From NCBI GenBank assembly GCA_964426945.1, contig CAYRSS010000029.1, positions 1 to 47,964 on the forward strand: 47,964 nt of DNA. Reading direction: 5' to 3'. This stretch comes from CAYRSS01 sp964426945 (GTDB taxonomy: Bacteria > Planctomycetota > Phycisphaerae > UBA1845). The first letter of the stretch is position 1; every line of letters starts with the position of its first letter. The notes below the pieces were generated by a model that ran no database searches, was not told the origin of the DNA, and saw nothing but the letters and a program-made list of their open reading frames with translations. Made by a program: the position numbers and the translations under genes. Below are positions 7,506 to 15,326 of the stretch, in pieces.

Positions 7506-9085
7506 CCACCACGTCAGATCGACGGCCCGCGCTGGTGATCGAACGGCTGCGCGTGGCGCTGCCCGACGGCCGCCCGCTACTGGCCGAGGCAAACCTGTCG
7601 GTCGCTCCGGGCGACTTCGTCCTGCTGGCCGGCCCGAGCGGTTCGGGCAAGTCGACCATCCTGCGGCTTATCGCCGACCTTCCCGATTCGCTGCCGCGCG
7701 GTCTCGATGTGAGCGGGCGCATCGAGCGGCCTGCCGCTGCGGGCAGCGGCCGCGCCGCCGTCGGCATCGTGTTTCAGGATCTGGCGCTGTTTGACGAACT
7801 CAGCGCCGAGCTGAACGTCCGCTTCGCCATCGATCATCGCGGCGGGCGGCATGCGGCTGACGGTGTCACCGCGTCGCAGGATGCGGCGGAGCGGCTGGCG
7901 GCGCTGGGAGTACCGGCGGGGCGACGGCTGACGAGCCTCAGCGGCGGCGAGCGACAGCGCGTCGCCGTGGCCCGGGCGCTGGCGACCGACCCGTCGATTC
8001 TGCTGTTTGACGAGCCTACGACCGGCCTTGATCCCCGTCGCGCGCGGGCCGTCGCCGACCTGATCGCGAAGACCCACCGCGTGAGCGGCCGCACGACCAT
8101 CGTCGTTACGCACGACTTCGAGCCATTTCTGTCGCATGCGCCGCGGTTGGTGCTGGTGAGATCAACCCGCGAGGGCGGCCGGCTGGATGAGGTAACGCCG
8201 GAAGAGCTGCGACGCGCATTCGAGGGTGAAGCGTCAACCGGCGCGGCGCCGGCCGAAGCGCTCGCGCCGAAGCCTGGAAACGAGCGCCGCGAGAGGCTGC
8301 TGGATCTGCTGGAGCAGTCGGGCGACACGGCGATGACGCTGGTCCGATCGGTCGTCGCACCGCTGGCCGGCTGGCGGCGGCCGTGGTGGCGGCTGCGGTA
8401 CCTCTGGCACTACCTGCGACTGACGCTGGTGGGGTCTACCGCGGTGTATGTCGCGGTGGCGGGGGCGATGCTGGGTTTTGTGACCGTGCTCTTCGGGCTC
8501 TCGCAGATGCCCCACCGGGAGGTCACGTTGCCGCTGCTGCGGGACGAGTTCCTCGCGGCGACAGGCTTCAGTACCTACCGCGTGCTCACGCCGCTGCTGA
8601 TCGCTGTGCTGATGGCGGGCAAATGCGGGGCGGCGGTGGCGGCAGACATCGGCGCGCGCCGCCTGACGCGGCAGCAGGACGCCATGCGGAGTCTCGGCGC
8701 CGACCCGGCACATTACCTGCACGGCAACATCATCCTGGCGCTGCTGGCGGCCGCGCCGCTCCTGACGCTGATCGCGTTTGCCTCGACGGCGCTGTCGTCA
8801 ATGGTCGCCTTCCTGGTGGCCGAGCCCGAGGCGACGGCGGCGGTGTTTCGAAGAAACTTCATGGCGACCGTCTGGCCCGAGGGCTCGTGGCTGCCGCGCG
8901 GGACGGGCTGGCTGCTGATCAAGCAGGTCCTTTCCGGGCTGCTGATCGGCGGGCTTGGCTACGCGATCGGCGGGCGGGCGAAGTCATCGTCCGTCGACGT
9001 CAGCCGCGACGTCGGGCTGACCATCTTCTGGGCCTCGCTGGCCGTGCTGGCCTGGCACGCGGCGTTTTCGTTTGTCGAGTTCTGA
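7502..9085 (+). CDS. Fused MlaF-type ATPase and MlaE-type permease
   Basis: This 527-residue protein joins two Mla components. Residues about 10-235 are an ABC ATPase: Walker A GPSGSGKST (44-52), Q-loop VFQDLALFDE, signature LSGGERQR (from 146), Walker B ILLFDE (166-171) and H204 of the H-loop. Residues about 285-527 are an MlaE permease with the family core VLMAGKCGAAVAADIG and RLTRQQDAMRSLGADPAHYL. It should move phospholipid-like substrates across the envelope together with the MlaD-like protein upstream. In the best-known systems MlaE and MlaF are separate chains, so the fusion is unusual. Translation appears to begin at TTG 7502, which overlaps the upstream stop as TTGA, suggesting coupling. 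An internal GTG at 7532 is an alternative. The gene ends six bases from the convergent MFS gene. Confidence 0.88.
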   Translation: MTTTSDRRPALVIERLRVALPDGRPLLAEANLSVAPGDFVLLAGPSGSGKSTILRLIADLPDSLPRGLDVSGRIERPAAAGSGRAAVGIVFQDLALFDELSAELNVRFAIDHRGGRHAADGVTASQDAAERLAALGVPAGRRLTSLSGGERQRVAVARALATDPSILLFDEPTTGLDPRRARAVADLIAKTHRVSGRTTIVVTHDFEPFLSHAPRLVLVRSTREGGRLDEVTPEELRRAFEGEASTGAAPAEALAPKPGNERRERLLDLLEQSGDTAMTLVRSVVAPLAGWRRPWWRLRYLWHYLRLTLVGSTAVYVAVAGAMLGFVTVLFGLSQMPHREVTLPLLRDEFLAATGFSTYRVLTPLLIAVLMAGKCGAAVAADIGARRLTRQQDAMRSLGADPAHYLHGNIILALLAAAPLLTLIAFASTALSSMVAFLVAEPEATAAVFRRNFMATVWPEGSWLPRGTGWLLIKQVLSGLLIGGLGYAIGGRAKSSSVDVSRDVGLTIFWASLAVLAWHAAFSFVEF

Positions 9086-9091
9086 TCTGCC

Positions 9092-10387
9092 TTACGCGTC
9101 GCCGGGGTTCGCGCTGCGCGGTCGCAGGGCGTACACCAGCCCCGAGAGCGCCAGCGCGACGGCCATCCCGATCACAGCCGCGTCATAGCCGTGGAGGTTG
9201 ATGATCTGCCCGAGCGCGGCAAAGCCGATCAACTGGCCGACGTCGCCCGCGCCGAGGATCAACGCCGTGCCCGTCCCGCGGTGTTCGTTGGGCAGGCTGG
9301 TGGCAGCGAGGTCGACCATGGACGGGAACACGAAGGCGTGCCCCGCGCCCATCAGCGCGCCGGGCAGCAGCAGGTCGAGATCGGTCTGCACACCGATCAT
9401 CGCCAGCAGGCCGGTCAGCATGACGACCAGACCGCCGAGCACGGTGCGCCGCCTGCCGATCCGCTCCGGCACGCGGCGGAAGGCGAGGCGCAGCACGATC
9501 GCCGTGCAGCAGTAGGCCAGGAAGAAGAGTTTGATGCGTCCGAACCCGCGGGCATCGGCCAGGCGTTCGAGGAATGACGTCTGGAAGCAGCCGACGATGC
9601 TGAAGAACACGCCGACCCCCAGGATCATCCCCGGCCAGTAGCGCGCGATCACGCGGAACTGGTCGCGCACGGTGCCTGGCGGCGCGGCGTTCGGCGCGGC
9701 CGCGAGGGTCTGCGTCTGCAGCGGCACGCGCGCGATGATCAGCGCTGACAGCACACTGGACACGGCCACTGCGGTGAAGAAGAGGTGGTAGGGCCCGGCG
9801 CTGGTCACGTCGCCGCTGAAGAACCAATCCCCCAGCGACGGCCCGACCATCATCCCGAGGAAGCCGGCCAGCCCCATGATGCCCAGGCTCTCCGCACGCC
9901 GGCGCGGCGGCGCGATCATCGCGGCGAACACGGTACTCGTCGTCTGCACCGAGGCCGTGGCCATCGTGGCAATCAACCGCAGCACGACGATGAGCCACAA
10001 CTCGCGGACGAACTGCATCGCGCCCACGCTGGCCGCGACGATGATCGCGCCGACCACCCACGTCGGGCGACAGCCGAAGCGGTCAATCCACCGGCCGACC
10101 TGAAGGCGGATCGCCAGCGCTCCGACGGTGCCCGCCGCGAGCAGCAGCCCCAGCGTGTCCACGTCGTGGCCGAGGTACTCCACGAACTGGCCGAAGTGGA
10201 ACTGCAGCGCCACCGCGGTCATGAACAGCAGCACCGCGGCAAAGACCATGAAAAACCGCGAGGTGTAGAGCGGCGCCGCGGCGACCCCGGCGTCACTCGC
10301 TGCTTCGGCCACACTTGGCGGCAGCTGGGCGTTGGCTTGCGGCCGGCGCCGGCGGGCGCGGGTGGGCGGGGCGGTGGGTGAAGACAT
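9092..10387 (-). CDS. Major facilitator superfamily transporter
   Basis: A protein of about 431 residues with roughly twelve predicted membrane helices. The MFS cytoplasmic loop motif appears as GRWIDRFGCRPTW after the second helix and, in the second half, as RVPERIGRRRTVLGG. A hydrophilic leader of about 40 residues precedes the first helix (FMVFAAVLLFMTAVALQFHFG). MFS proteins are secondary transporters of sugars, drugs or metabolites; the family is recognised but the substrate is not. The start at 10387 is tentative, because the open frame continues to 10558 and no strong ribosome site is visible. An alternative start is the ATG at 10486. It is divergent from the Kazal protein gene across a 575-base region. 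Confidence 0.87.
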   Translation of the reverse strand: MSSPTAPPTRARRRRPQANAQLPPSVAEAASDAGVAAAPLYTSRFFMVFAAVLLFMTAVALQFHFGQFVEYLGHDVDTLGLLLAAGTVGALAIRLQVGRWIDRFGCRPTWVVGAIIVAASVGAMQFVRELWLIVVLRLIATMATASVQTTSTVFAAMIAPPRRRAESLGIMGLAGFLGMMVGPSLGDWFFSGDVTSAGPYHLFFTAVAVSSVLSALIIARVPLQTQTLAAAPNAAPPGTVRDQFRVIARYWPGMILGVGVFFSIVGCFQTSFLERLADARGFGRIKLFFLAYCCTAIVLRLAFRRVPERIGRRRTVLGGLVVMLTGLLAMIGVQTDLDLLLPGALMGAGHAFVFPSMVDLAATSLPNEHRGTGTALILGAGDVGQLIGFAALGQIINLHGYDAAVIGMAVALALSGLVYALRPRSANPGDA

Positions 10388-10740
10388 AGGAGAAGCGGGC
10401 GGGATGGCCCTGCGCAAGGTTTTCCGCGCGCCCGAACGTCGCTGCTGCCAGCCTGTCGTCGCACAGGCCTGATGCAACTGCATCATAGTCCCCGCGAGTG
10501 GACCCGGCAAGACGGGAGGTTGAGGCAGAGCTAGTGCGTGCGCTAGGGATTGCCCCACGTTCGCTGATCCGCGTCCCCCGACGGACCTACAGCGAGACCG
10601 GCGGGGCAGAAGCGGGGGCGGAGCGGCCGTCTGAGCAGTCCCCGTTGGCGTGCTCGGCGTTGGTCCGATCGGCGCGAAGGGGCCAGTGGTGGCGCGCCTG
10701 CGCCGTTTGTTCTTGAGCCGGCGAGTGAAGCCGCAGTTGG

Positions 10741-10750
10741 ACTCGCGAGT
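10741..10750. promoter_or_regulatory. Possible activator site upstream of the sigma-54 promoter
   Basis: ACTCGCGAGT is a perfect 10-base palindrome, with partly symmetric flanks (GGA before, TCC after). It is about 95 bases upstream of the -24 element, within the range where sigma-54 activators usually bind. Short GC palindromes are frequent in such DNA, so this is only suggestive. Confidence 0.22.
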
Positions 10751-10843
10751 TCCTCTGGTCTCGAATGACGTAAGCTCATCCGGTGCATTGGTTTAGACGT
10801 GCGTGATCCTCGTCCTGAAACGGGCGCCGCGAATCGCTGTCTC

Positions 10844-10859
10844 TGGCACGGCTGTTGCT
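10844..10859 (+). promoter_or_regulatory. Sigma-54 (-24/-12) promoter of the Kazal protein gene
   Basis: TGGCACG (10844-10850), four bases, then TTGCT (10855-10859) matches the RpoN consensus TGGCACG-N4-TTGCW at every position. The GG (10845-10846) and GC (10857-10858) are exactly ten bases apart. The start should lie near 10870, giving a leader of about 93 bases. Such promoters need an AAA+ enhancer-binding activator; none is encoded in the window. Confidence 0.75.
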
Positions 10860-10881
10860 GTGCCGTAGCTCCGTTGTGTTG

Positions 10882-10923
10882 GCAGGCGAATGCCTGCGCC
10901 CCCGGGGCCGAGAGAGGCCGGGG
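10882..10923 (+). promoter_or_regulatory. Two tandem leader hairpins
   Basis: The first is GCAGGC (10882-10887), loop GAAT, GCCTGC (10892-10897). The second pairs CCCC (10900-10903) and GGCC (10906-10909) with GGCC (10916-10919) and GGGG (10920-10923) around GAGAGA, with a two-base bulge. Both lie between the predicted sigma-54 start and the ribosome site, so they would be in the mRNA leader and may stabilise it. Confidence 0.4.
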
Positions 10924-10962
10924 TCAATCTGGAGAGGATCCCCCGCGCGACAGGAGCACACC

Positions 10963-13653
10963 ATGAGGATTGGAAGCCTTCTTGCTGACGCCCACCGCTG
11001 TTGTCCGAGCCGTCGATTGCCAGGAGCCGCTGTTGTGGCTCTCGTCCTGCTGGCCATGCCCGCCGTGTCGAACGCACAGGGCGGGATCAGCGTGACGCCC
11101 GGCGGCGCGGCATTCGATATCGACTGGATCGGCCCGACGCCCTTCCCGCTCAACGGCGCGTGCTGTCTGCCGAACGGACAGTGTCAGAACACCAGCCTTC
11201 GCCGATGCGTTGCGCAGGGCGGCAACTGGCAGGGGTGGCTGTCGAACTGTGCGCAGCAGCCCTGCCCGCCGCTGGGCGCTTGCTGTCTGCCGGACAACAC
11301 CTGTCGGCGCATGACGCGGGAAGCGTGCGAGTTCGAGTGCGGCTACTGGCGCGGGCCCAACACGGCTTGTCGACGTTCGCCTTCGCCGACCGATGATGCG
11401 TCAGGCAAGGCGGACTACTTCGACGCGACGGCCACGCCTGCTGGTGGCGATCCGGCCGACGTTGTGCCGGTCCACCCGTGTCCGATCTTCGACTATCGGC
11501 GCGGCGCCTGCTGCCTGCCGGACGGCACCTGTGAAGAGCTCTACCAGTGCAACTGCGAGAACCGCGGCGGCCGATGGGCGGGGATACTGACCTCGTGCGA
11601 CGACCGCGGCGTCTGTGCCGGGCACTGCTGCGACCCGGCGGATGAGCCCGGTCAGAACGGCAATCCGTTCTGTTTCGAAGGACACACCTGCTGCAACGGC
11701 ACCTGGGTGTGCAACGGGCCGACGGCCGAACCCGCCTGCCCGAATCCCGATCCGACCTGCCCCGCCTGTTGCGACCGCGACGACATCCCGCCCTGCATCG
11801 AGGGAGCGACCTGCTGCGGTGATGGCACATGGGCCTGCAACGAGGGCGACGGCTCTCCCACCTGCGACGTGATCGGTCATGCGTGCGAACAGTGCTGCGA
11901 TCCGGCGGACGAGCCGGGGATGCATGGCAACCCCATCTGCTTCGAGGGGCACACCTGCTGCGCCGATGGCGTGTGGCGCTGCAACGACGCTGACACCTCG
12001 AACACCTGCGAGAACGGTGACACGGGTAATCCCTGCCGGCTTTGCTGCGACCCGAACGAAGAGCCCGGCGTGGGCGACAACCCGATCTGCTTCGAAGGCC
12101 ACACCTGCTGCGCCACGGGCGAGTGGGTGTGCAACGGTCCGTCGGGCACGACCGATTGCCGTCAGGGCGAAGTGTGCGGCGGCGTGGGCAAGTGCTGTAC
12201 CGAACTGGGCGATTGCGTTGACGGTGTGAGCGAGGTCTGGTGCGAACAGGTGCTGTGCGGACGCTGGTCGGCCGGCGCAGTCTGCGGCGGGCCGAACTCG
12301 CTGCCGCTCGACTGCCCGATTCCGCCGATTTTCGTGCAGGCCTGCTGCCTGCCCGACGGATCCTGCATCGACACCACCGAGTGTGACTGCCGACGCCAGG
12401 GCGGCATGTGGCACTTCGCCGCAGCCATCCCCGGCGGGCTGTGCGAGCACGTCACCTGCCCCGGCCAGGTGTGTGGCGGCATCGCCGGTATCGAGTGTCC
12501 CGAGGGCCAGTACTGCGCACTGAACGACGGCGAATGCTGCTGCGACTTCCAGGGCGTGTGCCGGCCGATCCCCGACGCCTGCCCGGAATACTATGACCCG
12601 GTGTGCGGGTGCGACGGGCAAACGTACGACAATCGGTGTTTCGCCGCCGCGGCAGGCGTGTCGATCGATCATCCGGGCCCGTGCTGTCAGCAGTCGTGCG
12701 GCGGTCCGCTCGACGTGGTTTGCCCCGACGGAACCTACTGCCACACGCGCCCCGGCCACTGCGACCAGATCGGCTGTTGCGAGCCGCAGCCGATCGGCTG
12801 TCCGGACGTGTGGGATCCGGTGTGCGGCTGTGACGGACAGACCTACTCGAACGAGTGTGACGCGGCCGCGGCGGGTACTTCCGTCCGCTACCGCGGGGTC
12901 TGCCAGGAGGAGTGCACGACCAACGAGGAGTGTGTCGAGGCCAGCGGCAGCGACAACCGGTACTGCCACAAGGCCCCCGGCGACTGCGACGGCGAGGGGA
13001 CGTGTGCCGATCGACCGTTCGTCTGTCCGCTGGTCTATGACCCGGTGTGCGGCTGCGACGGCAATACCTACAGCAACGCCTGCTTCGCAGCCGCCGCGGG
13101 GATGAATATCGCGTACGACGGCGAATGCGATCCGGTCGGGCGGTGCTGCCTGATCCCGCACGGCTGCGTCGTCACCACGGAAGAGGACTGCCGAGTAACC
13201 CAGTGCGGGTTCTGGAGCGGTCCCGGCACAACCTGCGGGCCGTCGAGCCCCGGCGGCGTGTTCCCGGTGTGTCCGATCATCGATCCGATCTTCGGGGCCT
13301 GCTGCCTGGACGACGGGTCATGCGTGATGACCTACGAGTGCGACTGCAACCGGCAGGGCGGCAGTTGGCGCGGCAACTTCACCGATTGCAGCGCGGCCGG
13401 CATCTGCCCCGGCAACGGGCAGATCTGCGGTGGCTTCATCGGGGTGCCCTGTCCTCAGGGTCAGTTCTGCGACCTGCCGATCGGGCACTGCTGCTGCGAC
13501 TTCCAGGGTGTGTGCCGCGACATTCCGGAGGCCTGCTACCTCGTGTATGACCCGGTCTGCGGATGCGACGGCGTGACCTACGGCAACGCGTGCCAGGCCG
13601 CGATGGCGCAAATGTCCATTGACTACGAGGGTGAGTGCTCCGGAGACGATTGA
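10963..13653 (+). CDS. Exported cysteine-rich protein with four Kazal-like domains
   Basis: This 896-residue protein has a signal peptide (about 1-39, ending AMPAVSNAQG). About seven GACCLPDG-type modules begin near residues 65, 105 and 181 and recur later. Four repeats of the form CCDP...FEGHTCC...W.CN start near 222. Four Kazal-like domains follow the pattern DPVCGCDG.TY.N.C: they start near 545, 618, 693 and 863, each ending in a PGPC, RGVC, DGEC or GEC tail. Kazal domains commonly inhibit serine proteases by offering a rigid loop; in bacteria the role is mostly unproven. All modules look disulfide-bonded, so an extracytoplasmic site is likely. The ATG at 10963 is preferred over 10855 because of AGGAG at 10952-10956, the signal peptide and the promoter position. 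A strong terminator follows. Confidence 0.88.
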   Translation: MRIGSLLADAHRCCPSRRLPGAAVVALVLLAMPAVSNAQGGISVTPGGAAFDIDWIGPTPFPLNGACCLPNGQCQNTSLRRCVAQGGNWQGWLSNCAQQPCPPLGACCLPDNTCRRMTREACEFECGYWRGPNTACRRSPSPTDDASGKADYFDATATPAGGDPADVVPVHPCPIFDYRRGACCLPDGTCEELYQCNCENRGGRWAGILTSCDDRGVCAGHCCDPADEPGQNGNPFCFEGHTCCNGTWVCNGPTAEPACPNPDPTCPACCDRDDIPPCIEGATCCGDGTWACNEGDGSPTCDVIGHACEQCCDPADEPGMHGNPICFEGHTCCADGVWRCNDADTSNTCENGDTGNPCRLCCDPNEEPGVGDNPICFEGHTCCATGEWVCNGPSGTTDCRQGEVCGGVGKCCTELGDCVDGVSEVWCEQVLCGRWSAGAVCGGPNSLPLDCPIPPIFVQACCLPDGSCIDTTECDCRRQGGMWHFAAAIPGGLCEHVTCPGQVCGGIAGIECPEGQYCALNDGECCCDFQGVCRPIPDACPEYYDPVCGCDGQTYDNRCFAAAAGVSIDHPGPCCQQSCGGPLDVVCPDGTYCHTRPGHCDQIGCCEPQPIGCPDVWDPVCGCDGQTYSNECDAAAAGTSVRYRGVCQEECTTNEECVEASGSDNRYCHKAPGDCDGEGTCADRPFVCPLVYDPVCGCDGNTYSNACFAAAAGMNIAYDGECDPVGRCCLIPHGCVVTTEEDCRVTQCGFWSGPGTTCGPSSPGGVFPVCPIIDPIFGACCLDDGSCVMTYECDCNRQGGSWRGNFTDCSAAGICPGNGQICGGFIGVPCPQGQFCDLPIGHCCCDFQGVCRDIPEACYLVYDPVCGCDGVTYGNACQAAMAQMSIDYEGECSGDD

Positions 13654-13684
13654 GTCTCCGCGACCCTCGACTGTGGTTACAAGC

Positions 13685-13725
13685 CCGGCCGCCTTCCGCT
13701 TTCTCCGCGGGAGGCGGCCGGTTTT
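13685..13725 (+). terminator. Intrinsic terminator of the Kazal protein gene
   Basis: CCGGCCGCCT (13685-13694) pairs perfectly with AGGCGGCCGG (13712-13721). The loop can extend pairing with CCGC/GCGG, and TTTT follows at 13722-13725. It lies 31 bases after the stop and is the only canonical T-tracted terminator found in the window. The stem would also serve the convergent gene, but without a T tract on that strand. Confidence 0.85.
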
Positions 13726-13782
13726 CCTACGGTGAATTCAGGATAACCCAGGAGTCGGCTGCCGGGCTGGCCCTCTTTGAGG

Positions 13783-15231
13783 CTACTCCGGCGAGCAATC
13801 GACCTCGCTGCAGGTGGTGGCGAAGCCCATGTACTGCTGCTCCGAACGGAACCGCAGATCCGCGGCCCCCTGATTCATGCCGCTGCCGTCCTGGTAGTCC
13901 GGCAGCGGAAGGCACTGGCCGACGTTGCGGCTGATGGTGAGGCGATCCTCCGCGTTGACCACGCCGTTGCCGTCGAGGTCATACATGCAGAGCGCGTCGG
14001 CATCGCGCGTGCCGAAGTTGGCAGCAACGAAACCGCGGTCGCTCGGACTGACGTGGCCGGTGCCGTCGAGGTCGCCGAAGCAACCGGTGTAGCTGGACGC
14101 CATCAGCTCAGCCAAGTCGCAGGGCGGCCCATCGCCGCGGAGAGGCGAGTCACAACCTTCCTCAACGGTTTCCCAGCAGTCGCCCCCGGCGCAGCAGGCG
14201 CCGACCGCGCCGCGGATGCGGTAGATGGCAAGGCCCTGGAAGAACGTGCCCACGACCAGATAGTCTTCGGAAACGTCGACAACCCAACCGAGGCCCGGGA
14301 CGGGTTGTGGCGGATTACAAACCGGGTTCGTCGGATCAGCGACGTCGACGATTGCGACCCCGCCGGTATCAAGTCCGAGAAGGGCGTATCGACCTACGAG
14401 CTTGACATCAACCGCCGCTGCCTCGGGGTACGTGCATCCGGCGACAAGAAGAGGTTCTGTCGGATCGGAGACATCGATGATCTGCAGGCCCGACGAGTCG
14501 CCAGCGACGTACGCGTAGCCGCCACCGACAGCAACTCGGTTGGAATAGCCATCCAGCGGGAGGTAGCCAAGCTGAATGGGGGCTCCCGCCCCTGATACAT
14601 CAAATACGTAGAGTCCCCCCAAGAGCATGGACACATAGAGGTATTCCCCATTCACGGCAACGCCCGACGTCAAACCGCCGGGATCGATTGTGGGCCGCGC
14701 GAATGGGGCGATCGGATCGCTGATGTCAGCCGACATGACGCCACGGCCTTGGTGCGTCCAGAACAGCCCGGCGGTACCAGCGCACATCTGGAACGGAGAC
14801 CCGGAAGGGGTCGGCAGTGATGCCACCTGGTAGGGGTTCGCCGGGTCAGATACGTTAACTACCCTCAGAGATCGTGCGCGGGCGTAATACACATGGTCGC
14901 CCCCCGCCAGCAGCGCGTACTCTGCATCGCCGACATCGATCGAGCCAAGGACGACGGGGGCCGCCGGATCGCTGAGGTCGAAGACCCTCAAGACCGACGG
15001 TGACTGGCCCTGCTCCGCGAGTTTGCCGATTCCGTACGCGAGCCCACCCTGAACGGAGAGAGCGGTGGAGTATCGCGGGCTGGGAAGATGTCCGGCCTGC
15101 TCCAGCGTTACCGCACCCCGGGCCTGCCAACTCATGGCAAGCGCGGAGGCAAGGCTGATCGCCAGGAGTTCTCGCGCTCCTCGGCTGGGCCCGCCACGCG
15201 GCGGCGCCCCAATTCGGGAGTGAATTGTCAT
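13783..15231 (-). CDS. Exported LVIVD beta-propeller protein with dockerin-like module
   Basis: This 482-residue protein has a signal peptide (about 1-40, LLAISLASALAMSWQARGA). A beta-propeller of LVIVD-type repeats follows (about 42-350): VLRVFDLSDPAAPVVLGSI, SLRVVNVSDPANPYQVAS, GLQIIDVSDPTEPLLVAG, GVAIVDVADPTNPV. A cysteine module (GACCAGGDCWETVEEGC) comes next, then two calcium-type loops (GDLDGTGHVSPSDRGF and MYDLDGNGVVNAEDRL) forming a dockerin-like domain at about 395-450. The tail is cysteine-bearing (QQYMGFATTC). Dockerins dock into cohesins; in planctomycetes such modules are common without a known cellulosome. The start at 15231 has GGAG eleven bases upstream; the frame also opens at 15273. 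It is a close paralogue of the gene just upstream (15327-16766), and a sigma-54-like element lies between them. Confidence 0.85.
   Translation of the reverse strand: MTIHSRIGAPPRGGPSRGARELLAISLASALAMSWQARGAVTLEQAGHLPSPRYSTALSVQGGLAYGIGKLAEQGQSPSVLRVFDLSDPAAPVVLGSIDVGDAEYALLAGGDHVYYARARSLRVVNVSDPANPYQVASLPTPSGSPFQMCAGTAGLFWTHQGRGVMSADISDPIAPFARPTIDPGGLTSGVAVNGEYLYVSMLLGGLYVFDVSGAGAPIQLGYLPLDGYSNRVAVGGGYAYVAGDSSGLQIIDVSDPTEPLLVAGCTYPEAAAVDVKLVGRYALLGLDTGGVAIVDVADPTNPVCNPPQPVPGLGWVVDVSEDYLVVGTFFQGLAIYRIRGAVGACCAGGDCWETVEEGCDSPLRGDGPPCDLAELMASSYTGCFGDLDGTGHVSPSDRGFVAANFGTRDADALCMYDLDGNGVVNAEDRLTISRNVGQCLPLPDYQDGSGMNQGAADLRFRSEQQYMGFATTCSEVDCSPE
13801..13994. repeat. Duplicated gene 3' end, copy 1
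   Basis: This 194-base segment aligns without gaps to 15345-15538. By eye there are about 15 mismatches, near 92% identity. It encodes the dockerin-like second loop and the C-terminal tail of the propeller protein. The propeller parts of the two genes are clearly less alike, so the 3' end is either strongly constrained or kept similar by gene conversion. Confidence 0.8.
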
Positions 15232-15309
15232 CGCACGATGCTCCAGATAAGAAAGTATGAATGCACATCGCATGCCCCCACTGGAGGCGTGCTCAATGTC
15301 TCATACGCC

Positions 15310-15324
15310 GCCCGAGCCGTGCCA
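15310..15324 (-). promoter_or_regulatory. Sigma-54-like element upstream of the first minus-strand propeller gene
   Basis: Read on the minus strand, TGGCACG (15324-15318) gives a perfect -24 element, and the GC ten bases further on (15311-15310) keeps exact GG-N10-GC spacing. The -12 block reads GGGC rather than TTGC, so the match is partial. The ten bases TGGCACGGCT are identical to the start of the strong promoter at 10844. It sits just past the stop of the upstream paralogue, about 80 bases before the start at 15231. Confidence 0.4.
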
Positions 15325-15326
15325 GC

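Larger units (their letters stand above)
10388..10962. other. 575-base divergent regulatory region
   Basis: No gene is supported. In plus-strand order it holds a palindrome ACTCGCGAGT (10741-10750), a strong sigma-54 promoter (10844-10859), two leader hairpins (10882-10923) and AGGAG (10952-10956) before the Kazal protein start. The part next to the MFS gene (10388-10730) shows no promoter I can defend. Confidence 0.6.

Noticed and set aside
9052..9066. Another TGGCACG near the end of the fused transporter gene
   Set aside because: Inside coding sequence, no GC at the correct -12 position, and no plus-strand gene follows.
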